The notes under the pieces: generated by a model | What the model was told of the DNA's origin: nothing | Seen by the model: the letters and a program-made list of their open reading frames with translations, nothing else | Databases searched by the model: none | DNA from: Aeoliella straminimaris | GTDB lineage: Bacteria > Planctomycetota > Planctomycetia > Pirellulales > Lacipirellulaceae | Assembly (NCBI RefSeq): GCF_024054565.1 | Contig: NZ_JAMXLR010000011.1 | Span: 21,367 to 85,366 of the forward strand | Direction: 5' to 3' | Length of the DNA stretch: 64,000 bases | Position numbers and translations under genes: made by a program | Shown: piece by piece, positions 55,095 through 62,456 of the stretch | How positions within the stretch are numbered: position 1 is the stretch's first letter | How the letters are laid out: each line of letters opens with the position of its first letter

Positions 55095-56760
55095 TGCACC
55101 AGTCCTTTACGTCGATGGAAAAAATCTTGCTGACAACACGCCTCAACAGTCCCTTCAAGCTGGCATTCTCCAACTCACCCAGGCACTGCACCGCCTGCTC
55201 TTTGTACGACTCCTGCAGCACCTGACAACGGGTCACGACGTCGTACTCTTCGATCATCGAGTTGAGTTGTTCGATCTCTTCGGCCGAGCTTTCACGCCGC
55301 CATGCCTTCTCAACCAGCTTCCGATCGTCGGGCTTGGCTTTGGTGCGATCGAACAGGATTGCCAGTGGAAGCGATGGACGCAAGGCGATCAAGTCGTTGG
55401 GCGATTCGTCGTCCTGGAGGTCGTCGATGTCGTCGCGAATCTGATAGGCGATGCCGAGCGCTTCGCTGTAGCGCGAGATCACCTCGGCTTCTTCCGGACT
55501 CACGTCCGCCAACGCCGCTCCGAGTTGCAAAGCGACTTCGAAGGCCGGTGAAGTCTTCTGGCGGAAGATGTCGATCACTTTCAGGGTATCGAGTGGCTGC
55601 GGGTTGCGGGTCCAATTCAGTTCGGCGCCTTGCCCCAGGCTGAGCGTGCGGTGACCGGCCGCAGCGGCTTGCGCCATCGCCACCCGTTGATCACCAGGCA
55701 GGTCGCACTCGAGAATCAGGCGGTAACCATCGCCCAGCAGCAGGTCGCCCAGGTTCAGTGCCACGGGCACGCCGTGTTCGTGGTGCAGGGTGGCTTCGCC
55801 GTAGCGATAGTCGTCGTCATCTTCGATATCGTCATGAGCGAGCGAAGCCTTGTGGAAGCACTCTACAGCGATGGCCGCTTTCTTCACCGAAGTCGGAATT
55901 TCCAGGTCGGGATCCTCCTGCGCCGCCTTCCAGACGCAAGCCACCAGGAAAGGCCTCCAGCGTTTGCCATCCTTGGCCAACCAGGCCCGGGCCTGGCGTT
56001 CGGTTTCGCTACCGGCCGGTCCCATCAATTCGTCGAGGGATGCGGCGGTGAACCAGCATTTGACTTCTTCCCGCAGTGCGTCGAGATTCAATCGGTGTGT
56101 ACGGTCGTCACTGGTGAGGTGGAGCACTTCCCAGACCCAATCGAGATCGACGGTAACGTCCTTGCAATCGTCCTGCAGTAAGGGAATCGCCACACCGGGG
56201 ATGGCAGCCGCTTCCATGTACGGGAATGACTTTTCGAGCACCGACAAGCAACTCACGCCGACAATGGCGTCAATCTTTCCGGTTTCGATAATCGCCATCA
56301 CCAGCGCCGATCCCTCGGCCACGAGCACCGCGTAGCCAAGCCGTTCGGCTTCTTCCTGTAGGTCCTGGATCGAGCACAGTCCGCACTGCTTGCAGAGCAG
56401 GCCGAACTCGTCAAACGGGGCGGGGCATTGATCCTCGATGCGAAGGCACTTTGGCAACAGCAGTAGCCGCCGCTCGTAGGGAACACTCGCCAGGCGATCC
56501 CGCCAGACTTCGCTGTTGAGCAGCACGCCGACATAGTCGGTATAGATGGGGTCGAGTCCTTCTTGCTCCACGTACCGCTCGGCGTGTGCCCTAAGGTCGG
56601 TGAAGCTAAGCGGCGGCACCGCTTTGTTGATGGCAACGTAATCCCGCAGTCCGTTACGGATTTGCTCTCGCTCGCTCAACGTCTGGGGAATGTTCTCCTT
56701 CGGCTGACGCTGGCGTTGCAAGGGAACAGCACGTGGCAGGCTTACGATAGGTAGTTGCAT
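55036..56760 (-). CDS. DUF116 - isoprenyl diphosphate synthase fusion
   Basis: A 574-residue two-domain protein. Residues about 60-215 match DUF116, with a cysteine set suited to Fe-S or metal binding (C105, C112, C123-x2-C126-x2-C129, C171, C199). Residues about 250-520 are a trans-isoprenyl diphosphate synthase with both aspartate motifs intact: D310-D-I-E-D314 (first DDxxD) and D443-D-I-D-D447 (second DDxxD), plus KRWRP and GQGAEL segments. It should condense IPP with allylic diphosphates. Product length is unknown. The fusion physically ties prenyl chain synthesis to a Cys-rich domain. It lies 91 bp downstream of the radical SAM gene and overlaps the next gene. Confidence 0.9.
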   Translation of the reverse strand: MQLPIVSLPRAVPLQRQRQPKENIPQTLSEREQIRNGLRDYVAINKAVPPLSFTDLRAHAERYVEQEGLDPIYTDYVGVLLNSEVWRDRLASVPYERRLLLLPKCLRIEDQCPAPFDEFGLLCKQCGLCSIQDLQEEAERLGYAVLVAEGSALVMAIIETGKIDAIVGVSCLSVLEKSFPYMEAAAIPGVAIPLLQDDCKDVTVDLDWVWEVLHLTSDDRTHRLNLDALREEVKCWFTAASLDELMGPAGSETERQARAWLAKDGKRWRPFLVACVWKAAQEDPDLEIPTSVKKAAIAVECFHKASLAHDDIEDDDDYRYGEATLHHEHGVPVALNLGDLLLGDGYRLILECDLPGDQRVAMAQAAAAGHRTLSLGQGAELNWTRNPQPLDTLKVIDIFRQKTSPAFEVALQLGAALADVSPEEAEVISRYSEALGIAYQIRDDIDDLQDDESPNDLIALRPSLPLAILFDRTKAKPDDRKLVEKAWRRESSAEEIEQLNSMIEEYDVVTRCQVLQESYKEQAVQCLGELENASLKGLLRRVVSKIFSIDVKDWCSEFEARNAPGSQTGASTVG

Positions 56761-56851
56761 CGGTGTCTCCGCTATTTCGCGCCGGGGTATTCATCAGGGA
56801 GTGACCGCAGCGACAGTGGGGGGCATCTCGCGTGGTTGGCTCAATCGAATC

Positions 56852-58042
56852 TCAGGTGTAAGCTCCGAATCCAAAGTACCAGTGCTTCTTCGCAAACCGG
56901 TAAAGCCAATGTCTCTCAGGAATCTGCTCTGCTGGATTATGCTGGCTGCTCCGCGGCGTAAGTTGTTCCAACTCGGACATTGCCGTGCCACGTTGGGTGG
57001 TGTCCTTTGCCGAGTGCTTGTCGACAATCAGTTGTACTAGGTCCGGACGTTCCAGTACAACACAACCGCGAGTTGCTTCGGCCGACATTCGGCGGAAGTC
57101 GTTCAGGAAGCTCGACTCGGTCATCAACTGGTAAATGTCCCGTCCGTCACGAAGGTTCTCGCAGGAGAACTGAATGATCGGGCAGGGTTCGATGGCGCCA
57201 GAGGGACCGATGTGATGGCTCACTCCGGTGGACATTGGGCAGAGTGCCTCGCCGCGATCGTCCCAATAGGGCTCGACAATGCCGATGGGCATCTTGGTCC
57301 GCATGTTAACGATGAACCGGCGGAGCTCCAGAACTTGTTCGGGCGTGAGGGCCAGTTCGGGCGCGGGAGACGGGCCGACCACGCGATAAGTGTTGAACCA
57401 CACATAGTGAGCCCCGAGGTCGATCAACCGCCGCAGCCAGTCTTCGCTCACCAGGTCGTAGTTCGTCTGGCAGATGCTACTGGTCACTCCCACAATCAGG
57501 CGATTCTTCACACAGTTTCGCAGGCCTTCGAGCGTCTTGTTCAAGACCTCCTTGCCGCCACGGCGCTCGTCGCTAACGACTTCCGAGCCTTCGATGCTGA
57601 TCAGCGGTGTGGCATTGCCGAGTTTGCGGAGCTTCTTGGCCACAGAGTCGGAAATCAGGTGGCCGTTGGTGAAAATCTGAAAGTAGCAGTCGGGGTGCCG
57701 CTCCAAGAGCTCCAGCAATCCGGGGTGCATGAACGGCTCACCGCCCAGCAGTCCAAAGAAATTGTTGCCGTGCCGCTTGGCATCAGTCACCAGCTTGTCG
57801 AGCTCGTCGAGTTGGATCATCTGCCGTGGCGAGGTGATGTCGACCCAGCACCCCTGGCAACGCAACTGGCAAGAGTTGATGATCGAGATGAACAGGAAAG
57901 GCGGGAAATGCACGCCCTGCTTAAGCCGCTTCTTGTACTTCTGTACCGAACGCATCCCTTTGAAACCGAAGTTGTAGGCAAATTTCCACAGGAGACGCTT
58001 GTCGGTCTCGAAGAGGAATCTACTGGCGAGTCGTGCGAGCAT
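56852..58042 (-). CDS. Radical SAM protein with C-terminal Cys-rich extension
   Basis: A 396-residue radical SAM enzyme. The cluster motif is C58-x3-C62-x2-C65 (NSCQLRCQGCW), followed by the GGEPF segment that contacts SAM. The region from about 270 has extra cysteines (ALCPMSTGVSHHIGPSGAIEPCPIIQFSC), a SPASM/twitch-like site for an auxiliary cluster. The N-terminal 45 residues are basic and amphipathic and may touch the membrane. HpnH-type radical SAM proteins act in hopanoid side-chain synthesis (known), so a role in modifying a terpenoid is reasonable here, but this protein is not clearly HpnH. Mid-operon position. Confidence 0.88.
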   Translation of the reverse strand: MLARLASRFLFETDKRLLWKFAYNFGFKGMRSVQKYKKRLKQGVHFPPFLFISIINSCQLRCQGCWVDITSPRQMIQLDELDKLVTDAKRHGNNFFGLLGGEPFMHPGLLELLERHPDCYFQIFTNGHLISDSVAKKLRKLGNATPLISIEGSEVVSDERRGGKEVLNKTLEGLRNCVKNRLIVGVTSSICQTNYDLVSEDWLRRLIDLGAHYVWFNTYRVVGPSPAPELALTPEQVLELRRFIVNMRTKMPIGIVEPYWDDRGEALCPMSTGVSHHIGPSGAIEPCPIIQFSCENLRDGRDIYQLMTESSFLNDFRRMSAEATRGCVVLERPDLVQLIVDKHSAKDTTQRGTAMSELEQLTPRSSQHNPAEQIPERHWLYRFAKKHWYFGFGAYT

Positions 58043-58129
58043 TGCTGGTTTCTACTAGAGGGAGAGTGTGAGATGCGGTATGCGGAAGGACTGTCGAAGG
58101 GAAGTCGGTCGCGAAGGATAGGCCGACGC

Positions 58130-59017
58130 CTATTCGGAAGGTGGCGCGTCGGCCCTGTTCTTTGCCAGCGCCGAGTCGGCGAGCTTCTTGGCTTGCGCTG
58201 CTTTGAACTGGATTTCATCGGCACTGGGCAGATTCGCTAACGCCTCGGCTGGAATGTCGAGACCTTCCATTTGTTGGCTGAGTTTCTTCAGGCACCGCTG
58301 CCGTTCCTTCAGGGCGCGTTCGTCGTCGCGCTCCTTCGAAAAACGAGACTTGGCCTTGGCGTTGCGATCTCGCAACATCGAGTAGATATCGCCACCCAGA
58401 AGGGACGAGATGTCGACCTTCATCGCCTCGCGGCGGAGGTCGTCTTCGCTGATCTCGTCGCCGTTGATGGGGCCCGCTTTGTATTTGGGAAACAGAATCG
58501 CCACTTCGGGGCAAACTCGCGAGCAAGCCGGACAGTCGGTTTTACAGTTCGTTTCGTTGCGAACGGTGATTTGTCCATCTTGCGTAACGCCATACACGTC
58601 GAACAAGCAGAAGCTCAGGCACTGCATGCAGTTCGTGCAGCGGTCGTAGTCGATGACCGGAAACCAGGGCTTCCAGTACTCGGGTTGCTCGCCAGACGAC
58701 TGGGTGACCTCTTCCACCATCGCAACCGCTTCTTCGGGCGTCGCACTCGAGATGTCCCGCAGATTCAACGCTCCCGCGTCCTGGCCATTGAACGAAGAGT
58801 TGGCCAGCTCGGACACAGGGGTGTCGAATCTTCCCAGCACTACCAGGTCGTCACCGCCGTGCTCGGAAACCTCCCCGTCAGGACGCACCCGGCTGACGGT
58901 GTAACCTCGATCCAATAGCAGCGCAAGCAGTTGCCGACGCTGCGCAGCTTCCAGCGGTTGACTGCCGGCCCCTTCGTAGAGGACGACCCTTCGAGCGGTT
59001 TTTGCGGCGGCCGGCAT
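58130..59017 (-). CDS. Dicluster 4Fe-4S ferredoxin-type protein
   Basis: A 295-residue protein. Residues about 8-70 look like a small alpha/beta fold, and about 120-175 hold two [4Fe-4S] ligand sets: C127-x2-C130-x2-C133-x3-C137, then C158-x3-C162-x2-C165-x3-C169. The rest (about 180-295) is charged and helical, probably a docking region. The second set has x3 rather than x2 as first spacing, a mild deviation. ATG 59017 overlaps the stop codon of the HdrA-N-like gene (ATGA), so the two are translationally coupled. Likely an electron carrier for the radical SAM or DUF116 protein. Confidence 0.88.
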   Translation of the reverse strand: MPAAAKTARRVVLYEGAGSQPLEAAQRRQLLALLLDRGYTVSRVRPDGEVSEHGGDDLVVLGRFDTPVSELANSSFNGQDAGALNLRDISSATPEEAVAMVEEVTQSSGEQPEYWKPWFPVIDYDRCTNCMQCLSFCLFDVYGVTQDGQITVRNETNCKTDCPACSRVCPEVAILFPKYKAGPINGDEISEDDLRREAMKVDISSLLGGDIYSMLRDRNAKAKSRFSKERDDERALKERQRCLKKLSQQMEGLDIPAEALANLPSADEIQFKAAQAKKLADSALAKNRADAPPSE

Positions 59018-59394
59018 CAATCCTCCAGTGTTTGGGGGGCGTCGTCGGTGGGGGCTTCGGCGGAGGGACAGGCTCCACCCAACAACTGCTGGCACGATTG
59101 CTCGGCCGACAGCGTGCGCATGTTCACGATCTGCGTGTCGTCCTGCAGTGGTGCGTTGGCGGCGGCGAACAACCACTTCACGGCGCGGGGATAACAGGCC
59201 GCAATTTTCAGGCCGGACTGCTTGCTCAAACGCTGCAGCGCTGGGTCCTTGGCGGCCGACATCTGGCACAGGTCGGCCACTGCGTCGAAGGCGGTTTCGG
59301 ACTCCGATAGTCCTTCCAGTACGCCATCTTTCACGGCTTGTGGTACGACCTTGGCGTAGGCGCATCGACAATACAGTATTCTGGGCGAAGCCAT
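59017..59394 (-). CDS. Small HdrA N-domain-like Fe-S protein
   Basis: A 125-residue protein resembling the isolated N-terminal domain of heterodisulfide reductase subunit HdrA: 'YCRCAYAKVV' near the start (C9, C11), 'ADLCQMSAAKDPALQRL' (C43) and 'KIAACYPRAVKWLFAAANAP' (C67), which parallel HdrA's C-x-C, MCS and VVAACSPR..E..F blocks. HdrA's flavin domain is absent. A single Fe-S cluster and an electron-transfer or scaffold role with the dicluster protein are inferred. Translationally coupled to the following gene. Confidence 0.7.
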   Translation of the reverse strand: MASPRILYCRCAYAKVVPQAVKDGVLEGLSESETAFDAVADLCQMSAAKDPALQRLSKQSGLKIAACYPRAVKWLFAAANAPLQDDTQIVNMRTLSAEQSCQQLLGGACPSAEAPTDDAPQTLED

Positions 59395-59427
59395 GGGTGG
59401 GTTCCTTGTATCGAGAACGGCGGCGCG

Positions 59428-60534
59428 CTACGAAACGCTGGTCACGCGGTGGGTCGGCTCCGGCGGTGCCGGCCGGAAGGCTTCGACGTGGCCCATGGCC
59501 ACCTCTGCCCCGAACTGCCGGGCCGCCTGTTGGACGCCCTCCTCGGCGATATTGCGAAGCACGTCGGGATCCCCCTCCGCACGTAGATTGATCAGCAAGT
59601 CGCCCCCGTCCAGGGGATCCGACAGTTCGTGAGACAACTCCACGGCTGCCCCGCCACGCACCACGTTGCCCACCGCCAGGTCGATCCCCTCGCTGGGCGC
59701 AAGTGTGGCCTTGAGGTGAGCCACCTCGATGTCCAATTCTTGCAGGCGTTGAACCACGGTCTCGAGGGCCGTCTGCAGAAAGCGATTGCCGTCAAACTCT
59801 TCGGCGGTGAGCCTGCCCGACAGGTTGACCCAACCAAGCAGTGCTTCGCCTTCGGCGTAGAGCTGATAGTCGACGTCCATCACGCTGCCAGGTGCGGGCT
59901 GTTCTTGCTCGATCCGCTCCATCCACTGTTCAATCCCATCGCCATGGCGTGCCGAAATGCGAAGCACCTCGGCTTTGGGGTAATTGGATCGCAGCGCCGA
60001 CTCGAGCTGATCGAGTTCTGACTCTTCAAGCAGATCGCACTTGTTGATGACAATCAGCTCGGCTTCTTCCAATTGCTTGCCGTAGATGTAGCTGACCTTG
60101 GCCGAAAACTGCTTGCCCTCGCGGAGCCCCAACAGGTACTGGGCCCGAATCGGATCTACCAGCGCGCTCAGCGGCGCCACCGAGTATTGCTCGCCGTAGA
60201 GCCGTCGCAGCGGAAACCCGACCGTTGCCTGCAGGTCGGTGCAACTGCCGACCGGTTCGGCCAGGAATACCTCAGGCGCTGCCTGGTCGGTGAGTCGCTC
60301 TGCCGCCTGAACCAGCGAATCGAACCGGCAGCAGAAGCACCCGCCGCTGATCTCTTCGGTGGGCAGCTCGTTGGCGCCGAACATCGCCGTATCGACGAGG
60401 CCAACGCTCTGATCGTTCGATATCAGGCCCACCCGCAGCCCTCGCGCGGCGAGTCGCTTGGCGATGGCCAGAATGGCGGTCGTTTTACCAGCGCCGAGGA
60501 AGCCGCCGATCATGATGTATTGCGCTCTTAGCAT
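59428..60534 (-). CDS. CobW/G3E-family GTPase
   Basis: A 368-residue P-loop GTPase of the G3E (CobW/HypB/UreG) class, which inserts metals or cofactors into target proteins. Walker A is G10-G-F-L-G-A-G-K-T-T19. The metal-binding motif C66-F-C68-C69 (GGCFCC) is intact, and NKCD gives guanine specificity. The C-terminal region (about 215-350) is longer than in HypB and differs from typical COG0523 metal chaperones. It overlaps the GcvH-like gene by 7 nt, implying close functional coupling, perhaps maturation of a metal or Fe-S partner in this operon. Confidence 0.88.
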   Translation of the reverse strand: MLRAQYIMIGGFLGAGKTTAILAIAKRLAARGLRVGLISNDQSVGLVDTAMFGANELPTEEISGGCFCCRFDSLVQAAERLTDQAAPEVFLAEPVGSCTDLQATVGFPLRRLYGEQYSVAPLSALVDPIRAQYLLGLREGKQFSAKVSYIYGKQLEEAELIVINKCDLLEESELDQLESALRSNYPKAEVLRISARHGDGIEQWMERIEQEQPAPGSVMDVDYQLYAEGEALLGWVNLSGRLTAEEFDGNRFLQTALETVVQRLQELDIEVAHLKATLAPSEGIDLAVGNVVRGGAAVELSHELSDPLDGGDLLINLRAEGDPDVLRNIAEEGVQQAARQFGAEVAMGHVEAFRPAPPEPTHRVTSVS

Positions 60535-61007
60535 GGTGGCTTATCGTCTCTCTTCTGAGCCTCTAGCATCTTGTCAATCGCTGTGTCCAGCAGGGCGACG
60601 TATCCTTGCACGTCCACGGCACTCGCCGGAGCGGTTCCATTGTAAGAGAAGAGCCAGCCCGTGTCGTAAGGATCTTTGTCCAATAGGTCCGGATTTGTGT
60701 CCAGAGCTCGATTTCTCTCAATAAATGTCCCAGACGCCACGCAATAGACGTCCGAAAGTGCTTTAAACCCCTCAATCCAGCCGATGGGCTGCCCCTCGGA
60801 CAATTCCTCGCCCGGTTGGACACTGATATCGATCTCCACGAAATCGCCCAGCATTCGCGTCGCAAATCGGGTGAGCCCCACCCGGTATTCGTCAGGGCCG
60901 GTTTTCCGCAGCCAGTAGTGGGAGGGGGAGTACAGGTAGAAGTCAGGCAGCCGCGTGGAGAACCGGCTCTTTCGGTAATACAACGTCTGCTGCGGATCGA
61001 CGGGCAT
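60528..61007 (-). CDS. GcvH-like lipoyl-carrier protein
   Basis: A 159-residue protein related to glycine cleavage H protein and LbpA-type lipoate-binding proteins. The lipoyl-lysine hairpin is preserved: 'WIEGFKALSDV', with Lys82 counting from ATG 61007, preceded by 'GDFVEIDISVQPGEELSEGQPIG' and followed by the second half of the barrel. No other glycine cleavage genes (gcvT, gcvP) are near, so it probably serves a different pathway. ATG 61007 has GGAG 12 nt upstream; a TTG at 61025 is also possible. It is the first gene of the nine-gene operon and overlaps the GTPase gene by 7 nt. Confidence 0.82.
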   Translation of the reverse strand: MPVDPQQTLYYRKSRFSTRLPDFYLYSPSHYWLRKTGPDEYRVGLTRFATRMLGDFVEIDISVQPGEELSEGQPIGWIEGFKALSDVYCVASGTFIERNRALDTNPDLLDKDPYDTGWLFSYNGTAPASAVDVQGYVALLDTAIDKMLEAQKRDDKPPC

Positions 61008-61304
61008 CGGGGCGGTTTGCTCCAACGTTCGGGGGCACTCGGTTCAGGATTCTCGTCCAATCGAACGAACTCAGGCCCACGGCGCTCGTCGTCGGCCTGG
61101 CGCCTCAGGCAGGTTCCAATTGTACACGCTCCTGCACCAAGGCGGAGTGATGGCTCCGAGTGAACCCAAAGGCCCGCAGGCGGGGCAAAAATTGAAGGCC
61201 ATGATCTGGCCAGTGACTACTGCCTGGAGAGTCTCGCCTTTTCATCGAGGCGGTTGTGCTGCACAACCAGTGTATTCGATTGGCCAGCGAGGCGAATGCA
61301 TCAT
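61008..61304 (-). promoter_or_regulatory. Probable promoter region of the nine-gene operon
   Basis: A non-coding 297-bp stretch upstream of the GcvH-like gene and downstream of the PEP-CTERM gene on the same strand. A TACAAT hexamer on the minus strand (61119-61124) could be a -10 element, about 110 nt before the start codon, but no matching -35 box at 16-18 bp is evident. No clear terminator of the PEP-CTERM gene was seen. Confidence 0.3.
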
Positions 61305-62009
61305 CTACACGCGGGTTGTTGCGACCACTACAGTCCGAGAGTGTTGGAGGAGCCATCGACGGGATGTCGACCACCCGAGTTTCCGTCTTGTCAGGACCTG
61401 ACAAACCCCGCCGAGAACACCTGCCACGGCAAGGCTGATTGCCGTGGGCTCGGGAATCGGACGAATCATCCTGGCCGGCACGTTAGCTGTATCCAACTGA
61501 ACGGTGTCGAACTTTGCTACTGCTGTGGGGGTGATGTTCGGGGTGTCCAACAGCAATCCAGAGCTGTCGACAAAGACGGTTAGAGAATCATGAAACCCAG
61601 AAGCGGTTTTGATGACAACATGCGCCAACCGGTCGTTGGCTCCTGGAGTAACATCAACACCGGTCTCGCTGAAATCGGTAAGTGTTAGGCGTTGCTGCGA
61701 TACGGAGTCGATGTTGACGGCATCGAAATAGTTTGCCTGCGATGGAAAGACGTACCCAGACGTTGCGGGATGAGTTTCTGGTAATTCGAAATAGAAATCG
61801 GTCCCGGCAACGCCGGAAGTACTTTGCACCACGACTTCCACGTTGTAGGCCCCGAGTTGCGTCAGCATGGGGAAGCGAACCTCAAATGCAAACGGAACCC
61901 CGGGAGTGAAGTACGAGTCCAATCCCGTCATTGAGATTGATGCGCCGTGCACACTGGGAAGCCAAATGACGGCAACGACGAATCCTGCTTGAATCGTTTT
62001 ATAATGCAT
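61305..62009 (-). CDS. PEP-CTERM protein with extended C-terminus
   Basis: A 234-residue exported protein. Signal peptide about 1-23 (ending VHGA), then a beta-rich body (about 25-180) resembling cohesin-like or generic extracellular beta-sandwich proteins. The PEP-CTERM motif is PIPEP near residue 185, followed by the hydrophobic segment and a basic LTRRK. Unlike typical members, about 20 residues (RRWLLQHSRTVVVATTRV and a few before) follow the basic end, possibly from a lost stop codon. No exosortase gene is in the window. Confidence 0.8.
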   Translation of the reverse strand: MHYKTIQAGFVVAVIWLPSVHGASISMTGLDSYFTPGVPFAFEVRFPMLTQLGAYNVEVVVQSTSGVAGTDFYFELPETHPATSGYVFPSQANYFDAVNIDSVSQQRLTLTDFSETGVDVTPGANDRLAHVVIKTASGFHDSLTVFVDSSGLLLDTPNITPTAVAKFDTVQLDTANVPARMIRPIPEPTAISLAVAGVLGGVCQVLTRRKLGWSTSRRWLLQHSRTVVVATTRV

Positions 62010-62456
62010 CAGTTCCCTCCCTCGTGGTCCTGGTGACTATGGTGCGAACATCATCCAGTCGGAATGAGCAGGACGTAATTAGATCGCCATCTTGTTGGCA
62101 ACCATGTGGAGGAGAAATACGGCAGCCATCGCAGGGGGCGATCACTCCGAACTCCCGACATTGTGGCCCATCGACGTGCAGGCCGCAAGTAATTCCTGTA
62201 CGTATTAGAGGGCTGCCCATCGGGCACTGTTCGACAATGAAGTCGTTGACCTGTAGGTTGAGCGGCCCCTGGCAACGCATGACTGTATGCCACGGAAGTG
62301 CGCCAAACCGCCTTAAAAATCGGATAAATTAATACTCTGTCGATAACAACTCTGTTATCCTGTGCAGTGCTTGTCTAATTGCCGCGAAGCAGTGCCGGTT
62401 CTGTCGGTCGCAGAGGGGGACCGTTCCAGTTCTAGAAACGGGGAGGCACGATTCTC
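62010..62456. other. Divergent intergenic region with a perfect hairpin
   Basis: Lies between the leftward PEP-CTERM gene and the rightward giant surface-protein gene. GATAACA (62342-62348) and TGTTATC (62353-62359) form a perfect 7-bp palindrome with a 4-nt spacer in AT-rich DNA, a plausible operator for a dimeric regulator. A Cys-rich open frame on the minus strand here (61999-62280) overlaps the PEP-CTERM start and is not accepted as a gene. Confidence 0.45.

Noticed and set aside
61999..62280. Cys-rich 93-codon frame on the minus strand
   Set aside because: Overlaps the start of the PEP-CTERM gene, has no ribosome binding site and resembles no family. Likely chance.
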